Source of the DNA: Parvularcula sp. LCG005
GTDB taxonomy: Bacteria; Pseudomonadota; Alphaproteobacteria; Caulobacterales; Parvularculaceae
Length of the DNA: 64,000 nt
Direction of reading: 5' to 3'
Assembly (NCBI RefSeq): GCF_032930845.1
Contig: NZ_CP136758.1
Location: forward strand, 1,813,001 to 1,877,000
Of this stretch, positions 9,216-18,691 are shown one piece after another (position 1 is the first letter of the stretch; the number at the start of each line of letters is the position of its first letter). Below the pieces are notes generated by a model. The model saw only the letters and a program-made list of their open reading frames with translations, made no database searches and was not told where the DNA came from. A program made the translations under genes and the position numbers.

Positions 9216-10438
9216 TAGGCCCAGCTTACTTCCGCCCACATTTTTTGCCGGTCGCCGGCGAACTCATCCGCCTGGTAATCGGCATACTTCACGAGGAACG
9301 TGGTCTTGCCAAACTTCGCCAAGGCGACGGCGTCAAACTCGGTTCCGTAGTCCGCACCGCCCTCGTTTGATGAAAAGTCGTGCACTGTACCGAACACCTT
9401 GATGAGGTCAGCCGCGCCTACTTTCTTCTTGGTAATAGAGATCGTTCCGTACAAGTCTTCTAGGCCTGCTGCTGGTGTGCCGAGGAACAGATCCGCGAAG
9501 CCATTGAAGGCATGGAGCGTTGCGAGCGGCGTCGAGAACGCCTTCACCCCATCATCGCTTCCCAGGACCTCATACCCGATTTTGCCTTCAAATCCGTCTT
9601 TCGCGAAAGAGACGGACACATCGTAGTAGTCGGCATCAAACTCAACTGGTTGCTCAGCGTAGTCTGACTGCTTGGCATAGCGAGCCTTGAACGTGAGGGG
9701 ACCATTCTTCAACGCAGCTGCCACGCCATAGGTCTGCGAAGAAGCAGCCGGCGCGTCGTCTTCAAAATCCAACAGATACGCAAAGCCCGTCAGCGTCAGG
9801 TCAACGCCTTCGGCCGGGACCTTGAATTGCGCGTTCGCCAGAACGGAATTGCTATCCCACCGCCCCATCGGCGAGTCGTCGCCGAAGATCCGGTTGACCT
9901 GGTTCACATAGGACACATCGACCGTCAGGCCTTCGACGCTCTTATTGACCACGCGGAGAGCATCGAAGGTCTGCTCGTTCTGACGCCATCCAACATTACC
10001 GACAAAACGATCGTCATCGAGTTTGATCCGCTGACGGCCAATGGTGATCGCCGTATCTTCGATCGACGTGTTCGTCAGCTGCAACCGGTTGAGTTCCGTC
10101 ACCTCCGGATCGGGCACCACGGGATACTCTGTGTCACCATTGATCGTTGAATTGTACTCGCTAATATACGATTCGACATAGTCGAAGTCGACCAGCAGCT
10201 TCGTGTTTGAAATGCTGCCAGTCTCAAAGCCTGCCGACACGCGTGAGGTCAGCGCCGTGGCATTATCGTCAAAGCCGGCCTGGTCCACGCCTTCGTAACG
10301 GAGTCGAACTGCCAGGATCGGCTTTGCCTCGGACAAGGCTTTCGAAAGACCTGTGACTTCCTGGGCGTTGGCCATGGAAAGACCCACGGCAAGGGCGGCG
10401 GTGGAAGTGATAAGGGCGTGTTTCATGGTTCGGATCAT
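9212..10438 (-). CDS. Outer-membrane beta-barrel porin, alginate-export-like
   Basis: 408 residues with a signal peptide (KHALITSTAALAVGLSMANA, cleavage near residue 25) followed by alternating beta-strand sequence rich in aromatic/polar pairs. Motifs such as ITIGRQRIKLDDDRFVGNVGWRQ and a final aromatic residue (EVSWAY) are typical of outer-membrane barrels of the alginate-export/OprB-like type. The start at 10438 has GGGGA about seven bases upstream; an internal ATG at 10426 has no such site. It lies between nrtCD and moeA in the direction of the nrt operon, 117 bp after nrtCD. I infer a role in nitrate passage across the outer membrane from context only; substrate specificity cannot be read from the sequence. 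Confidence 0.82.
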   Translation of the reverse strand: MIRTMKHALITSTAALAVGLSMANAQEVTGLSKALSEAKPILAVRLRYEGVDQAGFDDNATALTSRVSAGFETGSISNTKLLVDFDYVESYISEYNSTINGDTEYPVVPDPEVTELNRLQLTNTSIEDTAITIGRQRIKLDDDRFVGNVGWRQNEQTFDALRVVNKSVEGLTVDVSYVNQVNRIFGDDSPMGRWDSNSVLANAQFKVPAEGVDLTLTGFAYLLDFEDDAPAASSQTYGVAAALKNGPLTFKARYAKQSDYAEQPVEFDADYYDVSVSFAKDGFEGKIGYEVLGSDDGVKAFSTPLATLHAFNGFADLFLGTPAAGLEDLYGTISITKKKVGAADLIKVFGTVHDFSSNEGGADYGTEFDAVALAKFGKTTFLVKYADYQADEFAGDRQKMWAEVSWAY

Positions 10439-10555
10439 TGGTGTTCCCCGTTCAAAATGGTGCTGATGAAGAGGGAACGCCGTTGCTCCCGGAAAGCATC
10501 TCCCAGCGGATCGTCCTGCGTGGAGAACGGTGCTGCGAACGCAGCACCAGAAGAC

Positions 10556-12313
10556 TTAGGCAGCGCGGTGGTGAGTCTCGTATTCCTCGAGGAAAGTGAG
10601 AAGCTGCTCGCGATAATGATAATAATCCGGGTGGGACAGAAGCTCCTTCCGCGTCCGGGGTCGGGGCAAGTTGACTTCCATGATCTTGCCAACCGTAGCA
10701 TTCGGCCCGTTTGTCATCATGATAACCCGGTCGGCGAGTAGAATTGCTTCGTCCACGTCATGTGTCACGCAGATGGCCGTCACCTGAGTCCGCTTCCAGA
10801 CATCCATCAGGACCTCTTGCAGCTCCCACCGCGTGAGCGAATCAAGCATGCCGAACGGCTCATCGAGAAGGAGAAGCTTCGGCGAAAGCGCAAAGGCTCT
10901 CGCGATCCCCACCCGTTGTTGCATGCCGTTGGACAGTTCGCTGGCGCGCTTATGCATCGCGTCCACAAGACCAACCTTCGAAAGGTAGTACTCGGTGACC
11001 TCACGGCGCTCGCGCCGCGTTGCGTGCGGATAAACTCTTTCCACGCCCAGCGAGACGTTTTGATACGCGGTAAGCCAAGGGAATAGACTGGGCGCTTGGA
11101 ACACGACACCACGGTCAGGACCGGCCCCTGAAATCTCTTTTCCATCCAGGACAATACCGCCGCCGGAAATCGAGTTGAGCCCGGCCGTCATGGTGAGAAC
11201 CGTCGACTTCCCGCATCCGGAATGCCCGATCAGCGAGATAAACTCGCCCTTGCGCAGAGTGAGATTAAAGTCCTCCACCACCGTCAACGGCCCTTTGGGC
11301 GTTGGGTAAACCTTCTCGACCTTGTAGAACTCAAGATAGCGGTCATCACCGATCTTCGGATCACTCGCTGCCGATTTCACGGCCTCCGGCAGATCAGGCT
11401 CTTTGCCCGTCTGCTGCGCTTCACGCCCCGCACGGGTCATTTCCGCCGCTTCCTTCCGACCGCTCTTGATCCCGCCGGAGGTTTGCGTGGTCGGCACCAT
11501 GAACGGAAGAACCCGGTCATCGCCGCCTTCCTCCTTCTGCTCCATGCCAACCTTCATCAAATAGGCGGTCACGTCGCGGCGGAGTCTGATGAACTCTTCA
11601 TTGTGGTTCATCGCGGTTCTGTCGCGCGGGCGTGGGATGTCGACCGTGAAGGACGGGCCAAGGGTTGCACCGGGTCCAGGATTAAGCGGGATGATCCGAT
11701 CAGCCAAAAGGATCGCTTCGTCCACGTCATTTGTGATAAGGACCGTGGTCTTCTTTTCGCGCTGGCAGATGTCGGCGATTTCATCCTGGAGGTTGGCGCG
11801 CGTCAGTGCGTCAAGTGCTGACAGCGGCTCATCGAGGAGCAGCACTTCGGGCTCAATCGCCAGCGCCCGGGCGACGTTCACACGCTGTCGCATGCCGCCC
11901 GAAAGCTCCGCAGGCCGACGGCCCACGGCATGGCCCAGACCAACCATCTTGACGTATTTCGACGCCTGATCTGCCCGCTTCTTCCACGACCAGTGCGGAA
12001 ACACCGCATCGACGGCCAGGCGCACATTCTGCGTGACCGAGAACCACGGCATCAGCGAGTAGCTTTGGAACACGACACCACGCTTGCGGGAAGCGCCGGT
12101 GACAGGTTCACCGCCACAAACGATTTCACCCGATGTTGGCGCGGTCAGGCCTGCGATCATCGAAATGAGGGTTGTCTTGCCGCTGCCGGAAAAACCGACG
12201 ATGGCGACAAACTCCCCCTCATCGACTTCCAGGTTGATGTCGCGGAGGACGTCGGTCTGACCTGTGCCTTCGCCGTAGACCTTAGAGACGTTTTTGAGCT
12301 CAAGAAATGCCAT
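10556..12313 (-). CDS. nrtCD: Nitrate ABC transporter, two ATPase domains fused in one chain
   Basis: 585 residues with two complete ABC ATPase modules. Module 1 (about 1-255): Walker [10 protein letters not shown] (40-48), signature LSGGM (137-141), Walker B LLLDEP. Module 2 (about 325-570): Walker [10 protein letters not shown], signature LSNGM (460-464), Walker B LLLDEP. A linker of about 65 charged residues joins them. The modules differ at key sites: the switch (H-loop) position is Asn in module 1 (ITNDVDEA, residue 195) but His in module 2 (VTHDVDEA). In cyanobacteria NrtC and NrtD are separate proteins, and NrtC carries a binding-protein-like domain that is absent here. The chain should pair with NrtB. 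Nine bases separate it from nrtB. Confidence 0.9.
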   Translation of the reverse strand: MAFLELKNVSKVYGEGTGQTDVLRDINLEVDEGEFVAIVGFSGSGKTTLISMIAGLTAPTSGEIVCGGEPVTGASRKRGVVFQSYSLMPWFSVTQNVRLAVDAVFPHWSWKKRADQASKYVKMVGLGHAVGRRPAELSGGMRQRVNVARALAIEPEVLLLDEPLSALDALTRANLQDEIADICQREKKTTVLITNDVDEAILLADRIIPLNPGPGATLGPSFTVDIPRPRDRTAMNHNEEFIRLRRDVTAYLMKVGMEQKEEGGDDRVLPFMVPTTQTSGGIKSGRKEAAEMTRAGREAQQTGKEPDLPEAVKSAASDPKIGDDRYLEFYKVEKVYPTPKGPLTVVEDFNLTLRKGEFISLIGHSGCGKSTVLTMTAGLNSISGGGIVLDGKEISGAGPDRGVVFQAPSLFPWLTAYQNVSLGVERVYPHATRRERREVTEYYLSKVGLVDAMHKRASELSNGMQQRVGIARAFALSPKLLLLDEPFGMLDSLTRWELQEVLMDVWKRTQVTAICVTHDVDEAILLADRVIMMTNGPNATVGKIMEVNLPRPRTRKELLSHPDYYHYREQLLTFLEEYETHHRAA

Positions 12314-12322
12314 GATCCGTCC

Positions 12323-13480
12323 TCACCGCTTGTCAGAGAAGGTGAACATGGCCTGCAGCGTGTACATCACACGGTCGAGCAGGAAGCCAATCACACCGAT
12401 CGTCAGCACGGCGACCATAATCCGCGCAAGCGAGGTGGACGAGCCGTTCTGGAACTCATCCCATACGAACTTTCCGAGACCCGGGTTCTGCGCCAGCATC
12501 TCAGCCGCGATCAGCACCATCCAGCCCACACCGAGCGACAGGCGCAGCCCGGTGAAAATCAGCGGCAGCGAGGATGGAATGACGAGCTTGGTGATTTTGT
12601 CGAACGCCCGAAGCTGCAGCACCTGACTGACATTCATGAGGTCCTTGTCAATCGACGAGACCCCATGTGCCGTGTTGATCAGCGTCGGCCAGAGCGAGCA
12701 CAGCGTGACCGTGATCGCGGATATCAAAAAGGCTTTCGGAAAAGCCTCGGAGGGTGTCAGGTAAACCGCGGAAACCACCATGGTGACGATGGGGAGCCAC
12801 GCGAGCGGTGAGACAGGTTTGAACACCTGGATCAGCGGGTTCATCGCCGCGTTCACAGACTTACTCAGCCCACAAAAGATCCCGATGGGAACCGCGACAA
12901 TCGTCGCGATCAGAAACCCGAAGAACACGGTTCGGAGTGAGGTCCAGATCTGATCGAAATAGGTGGGCTTACCGGTGAAAGCTCGTTCCTTCACCCGTTC
13001 GGGAAACCCTTCATCGATGAAGCGCTGGTTTCGCGCGTCCTGGCGATCGTAGAATGCGGCCGCTTTCTCACGGGTCGCCTTGTGGTCGTCAACAAGCGCC
13101 TCAAACTGCTCCCAGACCGCAACGGGCCCCGGAATCTTGCCAAGGCTCGTTTCAACCTGGCTCGCGCCGGCGGACCACGCCGCAAGAAACCCGAGAATCG
13201 CAAGGAGCGGAATGCCGAGGTCCCGCCACAGTGCGGCGAAATTCTGTTTCGGACTTTCCCCCATTGTCATACGGATGAACGGATTCAGAATGAAGCCGAT
13301 ACCGATGATTGAGAATATATTCATCACTTTACGGATGACATTTCCACCACCGCTCTTTTTTGGTGCCGACGGCTCGGACGCCACTTGCGGAACCGGCGCC
13401 GTAGCTTGCTCATCAGGCCGGTTCGAATCGGCTGGTGCGTCGAAGGATTGTCGCATAGGAACAACTTTTGTCGCAGACAT
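12323..13480 (-). CDS. nrtB: Nitrate ABC transporter permease
   Basis: 385 residues. The first 45 or so are hydrophilic and proline/alanine-rich. Then come a membrane segment (FSIIGIGFILNPFI), a second one (IPLLAILGFLAAWSAGA), a roughly 80-residue soluble insert and the permease core with about five more segments. The EAA-like coupling loop is in LQLRAFDKITKLVIPSSLPLIFTGLRLSLG. This permease core is the BPD_transp family of nitrate/taurine/sulfonate importers. The long N-terminal part and insert make it larger than the usual roughly 280 residues. The next gene downstream is nrtCD; upstream is nrtA, 61 bp away. Confidence 0.92.
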   Translation of the reverse strand: MSATKVVPMRQSFDAPADSNRPDEQATAPVPQVASEPSAPKKSGGGNVIRKVMNIFSIIGIGFILNPFIRMTMGESPKQNFAALWRDLGIPLLAILGFLAAWSAGASQVETSLGKIPGPVAVWEQFEALVDDHKATREKAAAFYDRQDARNQRFIDEGFPERVKERAFTGKPTYFDQIWTSLRTVFFGFLIATIVAVPIGIFCGLSKSVNAAMNPLIQVFKPVSPLAWLPIVTMVVSAVYLTPSEAFPKAFLISAITVTLCSLWPTLINTAHGVSSIDKDLMNVSQVLQLRAFDKITKLVIPSSLPLIFTGLRLSLGVGWMVLIAAEMLAQNPGLGKFVWDEFQNGSSTSLARIMVAVLTIGVIGFLLDRVMYTLQAMFTFSDKR

Positions 13481-13541
13481 TTTTCATATCCCAGTATACG
13501 GAAGGAACGGCATGCCTCGCACGCCGCCCCCTTTTATTGAA

Positions 13542-14927
13542 TTATTCGCTTACTACCCGACCGTCATCGCTCACGATCTCACCCTCTTTGAGGCCGATCG
13601 GAAACTGTGCGAGGTATTCATTGGGCTTGCGACCATTAAAAGTGATGTCGTCGATGAACTCTTTCTGCGGTGGCTTGAAGCCGTCGGTGTCCCACGGAAA
13701 ATCAGCTTCGTCGGCCTTGCCTTCGTCAACCAGCATCCGCGCGGCTTCGAGGTAGACGTCAGGTCGGTAGACCTTCTTCGCCGTGTCCATATACCAGCTA
13801 TCCGGCTTGGATTCGGCGATCTGCCCCCACCGGCGCATCTGGGTCAGGTACCAGATGGCGTCGGAATAGTACGGGTACGTTGCATTATACCGGAAAAATA
13901 CGTTGAAGTCCGGGATGTCGCGCTTATCGCCTTTTTCGTACTCGAACGTTCCCGTCATTGAATTGGCGATGACCTCCGCATCAGCGCCGACATATTCAGA
14001 GCGCGCAAGAATCTCGACGGCCTCCTCACGATTGGCGTTGTCGTTCTCATCGAGCCAGATCGCAGCGCGGATCAGCGCCTTGACGAGCGCCAGGTGCGTG
14101 TTCGGGTTTTCCTCCGCCCATTCGCGAGAGACGCCGAAAACCTTTTCCGGATTATCTTTCCAGATCTCGTAGTCGGTGATGACCGGGACGCCGATGCCCT
14201 TGAACACCGCCTGCTGGTTCCAAGGCTCACCGACGCAGTACCCATAGATCGTGCCAGCCTCGAGGGTCGCGGGCATTTGCGGCGGCGGCGTCACCGAAAG
14301 CAGGGCATCAGCTTGGAATTGACCGGTGATGTCTGTTTTCCCGTAGTAACCCGGATTAATGCCGCCAGCCGCAAGCCAGTAGCGAAGCTCGTAATTGTGC
14401 GTGGAGACGGGAAACACCATCCCCATCTTGAACGGCTTCCCCTGGTCTCGGTACGAATCAACGACGGGTTTAAGGTACTCCGCCCCGATTGGATGGACAG
14501 GGCGCCCGTCGGCCATTTTGGGAATGCCGGGCTTCATCTGTTCCCAGACTTCATTGGAAACAGTGATCCCGTTGCCGTTCAGGTCCATGGAAAAGGCGGT
14601 GATAATGTCAGCCTGCGTCCCGAAGCCGATCGTGGCCCCAAGAGGCTGACCCGCCAGCATATGCGCCCCGTCGAGCTCCCCGTCGATGACGCGGTCGAGC
14701 AGCACTTTCCAGTTCGCCTGGGGCTCGAGGGTCACATAGAGGCCCTCGTCTTCGAAATACCCCAGCTCATAAGCCACCGCGAGCGGCGCCATGTCGGTCA
14801 GTTTGATGAAGCCAAGCGTAAGCTCGTCCTTTTCCACATCAAGCCATTCGGCGCTCGCCGTGGTGGCGATGATCGAAACGGCGCCAACCAATGCGGCACA
14901 GAATTTTGCAGAAGTTTGAACGGTCAT
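13542..14927 (-). CDS. nrtA: Nitrate ABC transporter substrate-binding protein
   Basis: 461 residues with a Sec signal peptide (cleavage after ATTASA, near residue 27). It is a periplasmic binding protein of the NrtA/CmpA/NasF type. Family-like stretches include [54 protein letters not shown] and [12 protein letters not shown]. The length matches NrtA rather than short taurine-binding proteins. NasS sensors are related but usually lack a signal peptide, so this one is the transport component. First gene of nrtA-nrtB-nrtCD(-porin). Its 260-bp upstream region holds a hexaloop hairpin that may be the NasT target. Confidence 0.94.
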   Translation of the reverse strand: MTVQTSAKFCAALVGAVSIIATTASAEWLDVEKDELTLGFIKLTDMAPLAVAYELGYFEDEGLYVTLEPQANWKVLLDRVIDGELDGAHMLAGQPLGATIGFGTQADIITAFSMDLNGNGITVSNEVWEQMKPGIPKMADGRPVHPIGAEYLKPVVDSYRDQGKPFKMGMVFPVSTHNYELRYWLAAGGINPGYYGKTDITGQFQADALLSVTPPPQMPATLEAGTIYGYCVGEPWNQQAVFKGIGVPVITDYEIWKDNPEKVFGVSREWAEENPNTHLALVKALIRAAIWLDENDNANREEAVEILARSEYVGADAEVIANSMTGTFEYEKGDKRDIPDFNVFFRYNATYPYYSDAIWYLTQMRRWGQIAESKPDSWYMDTAKKVYRPDVYLEAARMLVDEGKADEADFPWDTDGFKPPQKEFIDDITFNGRKPNEYLAQFPIGLKEGEIVSDDGRVVSE

Positions 14928-15039
14928 GGACAGAGTCCCTCACTCGAGAACGCGCCAACAGGGTTGCTGGGCGCAGCTGAAACGAATTGATTTTCGGGAG
15001 TGGGTGCCCACGTGTCCGTTCACGGAGGCGTTCCTATGA

Positions 15040-15065
15040 ACGACCGCCCATCGTTGGGCTGTCGT
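15040..15065 (-). promoter_or_regulatory. ANTAR-type hexaloop hairpin in the nrtA leader
   Basis: On the minus strand, about 115-140 bases before the nrtA start, the sequence folds as ACGAC, A, GCCC, loop AACGAT, GGGC, G, GTCGT. That is a 5-bp lower stem, an A/G mismatch, a 4-bp upper stem and a six-base loop with A at position 1 and G at position 4, the known signature of ANTAR-protein RNA targets (NasR, NasT, AmiR, EutV). The upstream arm ACGAC can instead pair with another GTCGT at 15091-15095, extended by GGG/CCC, so two mutually exclusive folds are possible. I could not identify a clear first hexaloop hairpin or a strong U-tract terminator. Confidence 0.55.
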
Positions 15066-15187
15066 CCCGGTCTTTACACAGTGAGGGAAAACGACGCTTC
15101 AATCAAGCAATATTTTCGTGCCGCAACAGTGCGCAGCAGGAAATCGCGTTCTCCAATGCAAATGCGGCTGGTTTCGTCGTAGACATG

Positions 15188-15673
15188 TCACTCTACGCCA
15201 CCTTCGGCGACCCAGTCGCCTGACGCGCCGCCCGATTTGCGGAGGAGCCGGACCGCCGTGATGACCATCCCCCGATCAGCGGCCTTCAGCATATCATAGA
15301 GGGTGAGGCAGGCGACCGTGACCGCGATGAGTGCTTCCATCTCCACCCCTGTCTTGCCGTCCGTTCGAACCGTGGCGGTAACCCTCAGCCCAGGGATGTT
15401 TTCGTCAATCTCAATTTCGACATCGACCCCGGAGAGCGGCAAGGGATGACACAGGGGGATGAGATCCGCCGTTCTCTTGGCGCCCATGATGCCCGCCAAT
15501 GTCGCAACGGAGATCACATCGCCCTTTTTCGTCCCCTGACGGATGAGATCGATGGTCTCGCTCCTGGTCTGTAGGAGGCCTTCCGCAACGGCCACCCGGG
15601 ACGTCACCGCCTTCCCCGCGATATCCACCATTCGTGGCGTGCCATCGGGGCCGATATGGGTGAGCTTGCTCAT
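15188..15673 (-). CDS. moaC: Cyclic pyranopterin monophosphate synthase
   Basis: Works with MoaA in the first step of Mo-cofactor synthesis (GTP to cPMP). 161 residues from the ATG at 15671-15673 ([18 protein letters not shown]). Family motifs seen are [29 protein letters not shown], and [23 protein letters not shown], which includes the catalytic-site region. The start overlaps the moaB stop (ATGA), so the longer open frame upstream is not used. Last gene of the tauE-like-moaA-moaD-moaE-moaB-moaC unit. Confidence 0.95.
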   Translation of the reverse strand: MSKLTHIGPDGTPRMVDIAGKAVTSRVAVAEGLLQTRSETIDLIRQGTKKGDVISVATLAGIMGAKRTADLIPLCHPLPLSGVDVEIEIDENIPGLRVTATVRTDGKTGVEMEALIAVTVACLTLYDMLKAADRGMVITAVRLLRKSGGASGDWVAEGGVE

Positions 15674-16197
15674 TCGCCGAGCCGGGGCATGATGTCGACG
15701 AGATTGCAGGGACGATGTCGGCTGTCGAGCTGCGCGGCGATCACCTTGTCCCAGCCATCCTTCACCGCGCCGGTCGAGCCGGGAAGGCAGAACACGAACG
15801 TGTTGTCGATGATACCAGCACACGCGCGGGATTGCAGGGTCGAGAGGCCCACCGTGTCATAGCTGACCATGTGAAACACAACCGAAAAGCCGTCGATCTC
15901 CTTGTCAAACAGCGGCCTGATGGCCTCGACGGTGACATCCCGCCCGGTCAGCCCCGTTCCGCCCGTCGTGATGATGGCCGCGATATCGTCCCTCGCGGCC
16001 CAGTCGATGATCCGATGACGGATTGCGCCGAGGTCGTCGCGCAGAAGGTCCCGTGCGGCGAGCCGGTGGCAGGCCGTTTCAATCCGCGCGGCCAGCGTAT
16101 CGCCCGACGTATCGTTTTCTACGGTCCGGGTGTCCGACACCGTCAGAACCGCGACGCCCACGGGGCGGAACTCTAGACTCTCGTTGATCCCGTGCAT
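15670..16197 (-). CDS. moaB: Molybdopterin adenylyltransferase-type protein
   Basis: 175 residues, MoaB/MogA family. Motifs are [46 protein letters not shown], and [13 protein letters not shown]. Family role: adenylation of molybdopterin before Mo insertion by MoeA. No separate mogA is seen in the block, so this protein probably does that step (inference). Overlaps moaC by 4 bp; moaE starts its frame on the other side with only 4 bp between. Confidence 0.93.
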   Translation of the reverse strand: MHGINESLEFRPVGVAVLTVSDTRTVENDTSGDTLAARIETACHRLAARDLLRDDLGAIRHRIIDWAARDDIAAIITTGGTGLTGRDVTVEAIRPLFDKEIDGFSVVFHMVSYDTVGLSTLQSRACAGIIDNTFVFCLPGSTGAVKDGWDKVIAAQLDSRHRPCNLVDIMPRLGE

Positions 16198-16201
16198 CGG
16201 C

Positions 16202-16657
16202 CTACTCCCACCTCTTCAAATCAGTCCGGTCTTGCAGGGTCGGCTCGATCCATCGCGCGCCCTCGGGTCCCGCCTCCTTTTTCCAGAAGGGGGCCCGCTG
16301 CTTCAAGTGATCCATCAGAAAATCGCACGCTTCGAACGCGGCACGCCGATGCGCGGTGGCCGTCGCCACGAAGACAATCGGCGTTCCCGGCGCCATCTCA
16401 CCGACACGATGAACGACCACCACCCCCAGAAGGGAAAAACGGTCGATGGCGCCGCTGACGAACCTGCCGATCACTCGATCCGTATACCCCTCATAGTGCG
16501 AGAGAACGAGCCGGGTGCCCTCTCCCGGCAGGCCCCTGACGGTGCCGGTAAAGGTGACGATGGCGCCGGCTCTCCCCTCCCCGAGACGTGTCCGGAAGCG
16601 GGCCGCTTCGCCTTCGGGGTCGAAGGGGTCCGACGTGATGCGAACCGACGCGGTCAT
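16202..16657 (-). CDS. moaE: Molybdopterin synthase large subunit
   Basis: Catalytic subunit that converts cPMP to molybdopterin with sulfur delivered by MoaD. 151 residues from the ATG at 16655-16657 (MTASVRITSDPFD). Motifs: GAIVTFTGTVRG, LSHYEGYTDR, HRVGEMAPGTPIVFVATATAHRRAAFEACDFLMDHLKQRAPFWKKE, holding the catalytic lysines of the family. The start overlaps the moaD stop by 4 bp. The upstream extension of the open frame is a moaD shadow. Confidence 0.95.
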   Translation of the reverse strand: MTASVRITSDPFDPEGEAARFRTRLGEGRAGAIVTFTGTVRGLPGEGTRLVLSHYEGYTDRVIGRFVSGAIDRFSLLGVVVVHRVGEMAPGTPIVFVATATAHRRAAFEACDFLMDHLKQRAPFWKKEAGPEGARWIEPTLQDRTDLKRWE

Positions 16658-16896
16658 CCGCCCGAAACCGGCGGCAGAAAGGCCAGCTCTTCGGCTTTGT
16701 CCAGGACATGGTCGGAAGGCACAACCGCATGGTCGACAATATAGGACGTAGACCGATGACATAGCGCCTCCAGCGCATCGGCATCTGCGTCGAACATCCG
16801 CTCGGCGATGGTGATGGGCGTGTCGCCCGGCTCGGTCTCCACCTCATGGGCCGGACCGAAGCGCTCGCCAAACTTACCAAAGAACAGAACGCGCAT
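16654..16896 (-). CDS. moaD: Molybdopterin synthase sulfur carrier subunit
   Basis: 80-residue ubiquitin-like carrier. It begins MRVLFFGKFGERFG and ends in the required Gly-Gly (LPPVSGG), the site of thiocarboxylation. The ATG at 16894-16896 lies two bases after the moaA stop; a TTG two codons earlier is less likely. Overlaps moaE by 4 bp. Confidence 0.92.
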   Translation of the reverse strand: MRVLFFGKFGERFGPAHEVETEPGDTPITIAERMFDADADALEALCHRSTSYIVDHAVVPSDHVLDKAEELAFLPPVSGG

Positions 16897-16898
16897 GA

Positions 16899-17906
16899 TC
16901 AACCGCCGGTCACGCTCATATGCCGCGTGGTCGCCGGGGCCGAGCCTTCGGAGATGACAAAATCATGCGCATAGGGCTTTCGCGCGATGGCGGCGATGAT
17001 GGCAGACCGCAGGCCCGCTTCGTCGATCCCGGCCCGCATCAGTTCGCGGAAATCGGTGTGGGATTCCTGGCCAAGGCACTGATAGAGCCGGCCGGTACAG
17101 GTCAGCCTCACCCGATTGCAGCCCTCACAGAAATTATTCGTCAGGGGGGTGATGAATCCAAGGCGCCCACCCGTCTCCTCCACATCGACATACCGCGACG
17201 GTCCGCCGGTCCGGTGCGCCGAGGGAACCAGCGTCCATACCGCTTCGAGGTCGTCGCGCACCGCTGACAGGGGCACGTACTGATCGGTCCGGTCCGTACC
17301 GGTGTCGCCAAGCGGCATGACCTCGATCAGGGATACATCATGCCCCTCCAAATGCGCCCATTCGATCAGCCCGCGCAAATGGATCGCGGTGTTTTGCAGG
17401 GCCACCGCGTTGATCTTTACCCTGATCCCAGCCGCCTTCGCAGCCTCGATCCCCGAGAGCACATCGGTGATCTGTCCGCCCCGCGTCAGCGCGCGGTACG
17501 CTGCCCCGTTCAGCGTATCGAGAGAGACATTCACCCTCCGGACCCCCGCCGACGCCAACGCCGCCGCATGAGCTCGAAGCTGCGTGCCATTGGTCGTAAG
17601 CGTAAGCTCATCGAGCGAACCGTCACCAAGGTACGCGGACAGGCGGGAGATAAGATCCATGATCCCGCGCCGCACCAGTGGCTCTCCACCGGTCAGGCGA
17701 ACCTTGCGCACCCCCAGGTCGATGAACGCGTCAGTCAGGCGACTAAGCTCCTCGATCGAAAGCAGGTCCTTACGCGGTAGGAAGGTCATCTGCGCCGCCA
17801 TGCAGTACTGGCAGCGCAAATCGCAGCGATCCGTCACCGAAACGCGCAAATATTCGATGCGGCGCCCGAATGGGTCAAAAAGAGGGGAGGAATTGATAGA
17901 TGTCAC
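16899..17906 (-). CDS. moaA: GTP 3',8-cyclase
   Basis: Radical-SAM enzyme starting Mo-cofactor synthesis. 335 residues, the usual MoaA length. The N-terminal SAM cluster is RCDLRCQYC, the second cluster is [18 protein letters not shown], and the C-terminus ends in the conserved Gly-Gly (SVTGG). Other landmarks are [13 protein letters not shown] and LTTNGTQL. The start I choose is a GTG at 17904-17906 that overlaps the stop of the TauE-like gene as GTGA; longer frames upstream run through that gene and are spurious. Confidence 0.95.
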   Translation of the reverse strand: MTSINSSPLFDPFGRRIEYLRVSVTDRCDLRCQYCMAAQMTFLPRKDLLSIEELSRLTDAFIDLGVRKVRLTGGEPLVRRGIMDLISRLSAYLGDGSLDELTLTTNGTQLRAHAAALASAGVRRVNVSLDTLNGAAYRALTRGGQITDVLSGIEAAKAAGIRVKINAVALQNTAIHLRGLIEWAHLEGHDVSLIEVMPLGDTGTDRTDQYVPLSAVRDDLEAVWTLVPSAHRTGGPSRYVDVEETGGRLGFITPLTNNFCEGCNRVRLTCTGRLYQCLGQESHTDFRELMRAGIDEAGLRSAIIAAIARKPYAHDFVISEGSAPATTRHMSVTGG

Positions 17907-18691
17907 CCCCCCAATGTGCGGCGCACCACAGGAAAAAGCAAGCGGAGCCCGACAGCAAGGACGAGAATCGCAGTCATAGCTCGCAACACCTGCTCTGGCA
18001 GGAGCGCAGCGCCCAACCGGGATCCAACCTGACCGCCGATGAGCACGGCGACGATCAGCGGCCCATATTCGCGGAGCACTGCAGGCGCGATCTCGCCCGT
18101 CTTTTGGATTTGACCAATCAGCCCCGCGGCGGAATTGAAGAGGATGAAGAGCGAGGCGGTCGCGGCAATTCGCCGGGGCGTATTCCATCGAAAGAGATGA
18201 AGTAGCGGCGCAAGGAAGATTCCACCGCCAATACCCACCAACCCTGAAAGGTAGCCGACCCCGGTGCCGGTGAGGAGTAGGACGGGGCCGGACGGCACGA
18301 TCGGCAGGGAAGGTGCACCAGTCTTACCAAAGAGAAGGATGCCTCCGGAACAAACAAGCGCCGCGCCAAGAAGGGCGAGAAACACCTCTTCTGCAATCGG
18401 CGTCCGCCCCCCGAGCCACGCGGCCGGTACTGAGAGGGCGACAAGCGGCAGAGCTTGGCGCCAGGGAATGCTTCTTATGCGCGCACGGTGAGCGACACCG
18501 CCTGCAGCAACGATGAGATTGCAGGACAGCGAGATGAGCGGGATCGCCGCTGCGGAAACGCTCATCGCAACGAGAAGCGCACTGTAGCTCGAACCGCCAC
18601 CAAAACCGACGGAAGCATAAAGAGCGGCGATCACGCCGAAAAAAACAATCAGAACGGTCACAGTATTATAGTCAAGGCTGTCTAGCGCCAA
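17903..18691 (-). CDS. TauE/SafE-family membrane transporter in the moa operon
   Basis: About 262 residues with seven or eight hydrophobic segments and the family's glycine-rich repeats [15 protein letters not shown] (N-half) and [19 protein letters not shown] (C-half). Members export or import sulfite, sulfoacetate and other anions. Being translationally coupled to moaA suggests a link with Mo-cofactor supply, for example sulfur compounds or oxyanion movement, but this is inference. The start is unclear: TTG at 18689-18691 or GTG at 18659-18661; no good ribosome site precedes either. Confidence 0.85.
   Translation of the reverse strand: MALDSLDYNTVTVLIVFFGVIAALYASVGFGGGSSYSALLVAMSVSAAAIPLISLSCNLIVAAGGVAHRARIRSIPWRQALPLVALSVPAAWLGGRTPIAEEVFLALLGAALVCSGGILLFGKTGAPSLPIVPSGPVLLLTGTGVGYLSGLVGIGGGIFLAPLLHLFRWNTPRRIAATASLFILFNSAAGLIGQIQKTGEIAPAVLREYGPLIVAVLIGGQVGSRLGAALLPEQVLRAMTAILVLAVGLRLLFPVVRRTLGG

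Noticed and set aside
15107-15122. Sigma-54-like element (GGCACG ... TTGC) in the nrtA leader on the minus strand
   Set aside because: The GG and GC elements are 12 bases apart instead of 10, so it does not fit a sigma-54 promoter.
18665-18670. Perfect TATAAT on the minus strand in the start of the TauE-like gene
   Set aside because: No -35 at a good distance and only three bases before the GTG; probably chance.
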